Source of the DNA: Verrucomicrobiia bacterium
GTDB taxonomy: Bacteria > Verrucomicrobiota > Verrucomicrobiia > Limisphaerales > DSYF01
DNA length: 44,069 nt
Reading direction: 5' to 3'
Assembly (NCBI GenBank): GCA_035765895.1
Contig: DASTWL010000052.1
Span: 1 to 44,069, forward strand
Shown here: in pieces, positions 41,608 through 44,069 of the stretch
Layout: every line of letters starts with the position of its first letter
Numbering within the stretch: the stretch's first letter is position 1
Translations under genes and position numbers: made by a program
The notes under the pieces: generated by a model
The model's database searches: none
What the model was told of the DNA's origin: nothing
The model's input: only the letters and a program-made list of their open reading frames with translations

Positions 41608-43253
41608 GCTTTCAACTTCCGCTCCAGAATCTCACCGGCGACGCCGGGGTTGGCTTTGCCTTTGGAGAGTTTCATCACCTGGCCCTTGAGGAAATTGAGC
41701 GCGGCGACTTTGCCCGCTTTGAAGTCGGCTGCGGGGCCAGGGTTTGCCGCGATGACTTCGTCACAAATCTTTTCGATGGCGCCGGCGTCGCTAACCTGGG
41801 CGAGGCCCTTCTCCTGCACGATGGCGGCGGGCGCTTTGCCGGTCTCGAACATCTCGGCGAAGACCTGTTGCGCGGCGGAGTTGCTGATGGTCTTGGCTTC
41901 CACCAAGCCGACGAGTTCCAGTAGTTGCTCGGGCTTGAACTTCAGGCTGGCCAACCCGAACCCACCCCCATCCCCTCCAAGGAGGGGAGCTGAATCGGAC
42001 GTGCTCGCAAATGAGTTCCCCTCCTGGGAGGGGTCAGGGGTGGGTCGGTTGCTACTCTCAGCAATCTTCGCCTGCAAATTGTTAATGACCCAGTTCGCGA
42101 CGGCTTTGGGATTCTTCGCCTGCTTGGCGATCTGTTCGAAGTAATTGCCGAGTTCCACGTTCGCCTTGAACACTTCGGCGTCACCGGCGGGCAACTGGTA
42201 ATCGCGCATGAAACGCTGCTTGCGCACCAGCGGCAGCTCAACCACACGCGACTTCACCTCGGCGAGCCACGCATCCGTCGGCTCGAACGGCATCAGGTCC
42301 GGCTCAGGGAAATAGCGGTAGTCGTGCGCGTCTTCCTTCGTGCGCATCTCCTCGGTGATGCCCGCCACGTCGTCCCAGCGGCGCGTGGACTGGATGAGCT
42401 TGCCGCCCTTGGACACCACGGCGATCTGGCGCGCGATTTCATACTCCGCCGCGCGGCGCACGCCGGAGAAGCTGTTCATGTTCTTGATCTCGATCTTGGC
42501 GCCGAGTTCCTTCGTGCCCTTGGGCCGCACGCTGATGTTCACGTCGCAGCGGACCATGCCTTTCTCCATGTCGCAGTCGGACACGCCGCCTTGCTGGAGG
42601 ATTTCCTTCAGCGCATTCAAATACTCGTAGGCCATGTCGGCGCTGGTGATGTCCGGCTCGGAGACGATTTCCAGCAGCGGCACGCCCGCGCGGTTGAAAT
42701 CCACGCCGCTGTTGCGCTCGAAATGGGTGCTCTTGCCGACGTCCTCTTCGAGATGTGCGCGGGTGATGCGGACGCGGGCAAGGCCAGAGCCAATCCTCTC
42801 AGCTTGAACCGACCCACCCCCGCCCCCTCCAAGGAGTGGAGCCGGGCTAGGCGCCCCCGCTGATTGGTTCCCCTCCTGGGAGGGGTAAGGGGTGGGTTCA
42901 GGCGGAACAACAGTCCCGCTACCACTGAATTCAAATTCGACATGGCCGTTCGCCGTGGACGGCTTGTCATATTGGGTGAGCTGGTAGTTCTTGGCGGAGT
43001 CGGGATAGAAATAATTCTTCCGGTCGAATTTGGCGAAGCGGGGAATCTCGCAGTTCAGCAGGTAGCCGGTGAGCACGGTGAGGCGGAGGGCCTCCTCATT
43101 GGCGACGGGCAACACGCCGGGCATGCCGAGACAGACGGGACAGACGTTGGTGTTTGGCGGCGCGCCGAACGCGTTGGCGCACCCGCACCACATCTTTGAC
43201 TTGGTCTTGAGCTGGACGTGAGTTTCGAGCCCGATGACAGCTTCGTATTCCAT
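41604..43253 (-). CDS. gatB: Aspartyl/glutamyl-tRNA amidotransferase subunit B with two in-frame insertions
   Basis: Subunit B of GatCAB, which converts Glu-tRNA(Gln) or Asp-tRNA(Asn) to the amidated form. The N-terminal kinase-like part begins MEYEAVIGLETHVQL and carries zinc-site cysteines C23, C25, C38 and C41. Family blocks include FDRKNYFYPDSAKNYQLTQY, LEEDVGKSTH, DFNRAGVPLLEIVSEPD, GAKIEIKNMNSFSGVRRAAE and the KYRYFPEPDL-type DYRYFPEPDL. The C-terminal helical tRNA-binding tail ends FLKGQVMKLSKGKANPGVAG. With the start at 43253 it has 549 residues, against a usual 475-490. The excess is explained by two palindromic elements (residues about 118-147 and 402-431), each translated in frame. 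The upstream extension to 43286 is rejected. gatA and gatC are not in the window. Confidence 0.96.
   Translation of the reverse strand: MEYEAVIGLETHVQLKTKSKMWCGCANAFGAPPNTNVCPVCLGMPGVLPVANEEALRLTVLTGYLLNCEIPRFAKFDRKNYFYPDSAKNYQLTQYDKPSTANGHVEFEFSGSGTVVPPEPTPYPSQEGNQSAGAPSPAPLLGGGGGGSVQAERIGSGLARVRITRAHLEEDVGKSTHFERNSGVDFNRAGVPLLEIVSEPDITSADMAYEYLNALKEILQQGGVSDCDMEKGMVRCDVNISVRPKGTKELGAKIEIKNMNSFSGVRRAAEYEIARQIAVVSKGGKLIQSTRRWDDVAGITEEMRTKEDAHDYRYFPEPDLMPFEPTDAWLAEVKSRVVELPLVRKQRFMRDYQLPAGDAEVFKANVELGNYFEQIAKQAKNPKAVANWVINNLQAKIAESSNRPTPDPSQEGNSFASTSDSAPLLGGDGGGFGLASLKFKPEQLLELVGLVEAKTISNSAAQQVFAEMFETGKAPAAIVQEKGLAQVSDAGAIEKICDEVIAANPGPAADFKAGKVAALNFLKGQVMKLSKGKANPGVAGEILERKLKA
41960..42045. 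repeat. Palindromic protein-coding insertion element, copy 2 (in gatB, C-terminal half)
   Basis: Arms 41960-41991 and 42014-42045 (32 nt each, inverted) around a 22-nt spacer. It encodes PTPDPSQEGN, a linker, then APLLGGDGGG at about residues 402-431, between the catalytic region and the C-terminal tRNA-binding tail of GatB. The arm cores match copy 1 in the squalene synthase gene. Confidence 0.9.
42813..42898. repeat. Palindromic protein-coding insertion element, copy 3 (in gatB, N-terminal half)
   Basis: Arms 42813-42844 and 42867-42898 around a 22-nt spacer. It encodes EPTPYPSQEGN, a linker, then APLLGGGGGG (about residues 118-147), between GHVEFEFSG and RIGSGLARVR. The left arm has drifted more than in copy 2 (GGAGTGGAGCC versus GGAGGGGAGCT), while the frame is maintained. 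Confidence 0.9.
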
Positions 43254-43307
43254 GTTGGCGCGGCGATTTAGCCACAGATGAAACACGGATGAAACACGGA
43301 TTTTCGC

Positions 43308-44069
43308 TTACGGCGTCCGGTCGTCGATGGCAATTTTCACGGTTTTCTCGGCCGTTGAAGACGCCGGTCGGCCGGCAGTGGGAGACGGCGGGAGCGGCGT
43401 TTCGCGATATGCGGCCCACCACGCGCAGCGTTGGGCCGGCGTCCATTGCTCCGCCGCGGGGCACGCGGCCAGCGCCGTGCTGAGTTCCGCGGCGGATTGC
43501 GGACGTTCCGCCGGGTCTTTGGCGAGGCAACGCATCACGAGCGCTTCCAGTTGCGGTTCAATCGGCCGGCCGCTGCGCTGACCCGGCGGCACCGGCGATT
43601 CGTGGAGATGCTGCCGGCACACTTCTGCAATGGTGGCGCCCTCGAAGATGTAATGCCCCGTCAACAGGAAGTAGGCGAGCACGCCGACGGAATAAAGGTC
43701 GCTGCGCGCGTCCGCGGCATCCGGATTCTCGATCGCCTCGGGCGCGATGAAGTTGGGCGTGCCCACGATGCCTTCCGTGCCGACGAACTCCGGCAGGTTC
43801 GCCTCGCTGGCGTTCGGCCCGAAATGCCGCACGAGGCCGAAGTCGAGCACCTTCACATTGTCCGGCACGCCGCCGCGGTCGGTGAGCAGCACGTTGGCAG
43901 GCTTGATGTCGCGGTGAATCAACCCGAGCACGTGCGCTTCGCCGAGCGAGCCGCAGACCTGCCGCAGGATGTGGATCACGCGCGCTTCGGGTTGCGGGCC
44001 GTAGCGCGCCACGAGGTCCGCCAGATTCAAGCCGTCGAGGTATTCCATCGCGTAGTAGAAAATCCCGTC
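43308..44069 (-). CDS. Serine/threonine protein kinase, C-terminal part (cut by window edge)
   Basis: A Hanks-type kinase whose N-terminal lobe lies beyond the window; the visible 253 codons start at DGIFYYAMEYLDG near the hinge. The catalytic loop is HRDIKPANVLL, followed by the Mg-binding DFGLVRHFGP, an activation segment ending GTPNFIAPEA, and the usual RSDLYSVGVLAYFLLTGHYI helix. The sequence after CLAKDPAERPQSAAELSTAL is short and has no membrane helix or sensor domain (it ends with ...TAEKTVKIAIDDRTP). So this is probably a soluble kinase or one with its extra domains at the N terminus. It lies upstream of gatB on the same strand with a gap of about 55 nt. Confidence 0.93.
   Translation of the reverse strand, partial: DGIFYYAMEYLDGLNLADLVARYGPQPEARVIHILRQVCGSLGEAHVLGLIHRDIKPANVLLTDRGGVPDNVKVLDFGLVRHFGPNASEANLPEFVGTEGIVGTPNFIAPEAIENPDAADARSDLYSVGVLAYFLLTGHYIFEGATIAEVCRQHLHESPVPPGQRSGRPIEPQLEALVMRCLAKDPAERPQSAAELSTALAACPAAEQWTPAQRCAWWAAYRETPLPPSPTAGRPASSTAEKTVKIAIDDRTP

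Overview
The window is GC-rich (roughly 60-65 percent by eye) bacterial chromosome, almost all of it coded on the minus strand; only the DUF839 gene at 7725-9152 is clearly on the plus strand. A type II-secretion-like pseudopilin with the [20 protein letters not shown] leader, a DUF3826 remnant, abundant hybrid histidine kinases and the general protein flavour point to Verrucomicrobiota (perhaps a Pedosphaera/Limisphaera-like lineage). That placement is an inference; no rRNA or tRNA gene was recognised to confirm it.

Layout on the minus strand, left to right. 1-2497: partial lysA, a terminator, a small exported protein and a squalene/phytoene synthase carrying an in-frame palindromic insertion. 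2526-5109: an accessory patch holding a RAYT/IS200-type transposase between two hairpin-rich direct repeats, plus an AT-richer putative nuclease gene placed 1 nt behind argH. 5111-12906: argH, a zeta-toxin-like pair, the plus-strand DUF839 gene, an ABC-F ATPase, a DUF433/DUF5615 toxin-antitoxin pair and a ROK kinase. 13123-19740: a tripartite RND efflux operon and its TetR regulator, with matching operator-like sites before both. 19800-21401: release factor 3.

21531-37689 is the most striking region: eight consecutive genes, six of them joined by 4-nt ATGA overlaps. In transcription order they are an XRE-HTH/receiver fusion, a REC-PAS-kinase-REC protein, KaiC, KaiB, a 2035-residue kinase with about eleven PAS domains, a membrane GAF/PAS kinase, a lone receiver and a REC-PAS-kinase-REC protein. 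This looks like a KaiBC module without KaiA wired into a dedicated multi-kinase phosphorelay, with the HTH-receiver protein a possible DNA-binding output or autoregulator.

37690-44069: a decayed DUF3826 gene, ndk, a small lipoprotein, a pseudopilin, an endonuclease/exonuclease/phosphatase-family lipoprotein coupled to gatB, and a partial Ser/Thr protein kinase. GatB carries two further copies of the palindromic element seen in the squalene synthase gene. All three copies are in frame inside conserved enzymes and encode nearly the same peptide in either orientation.
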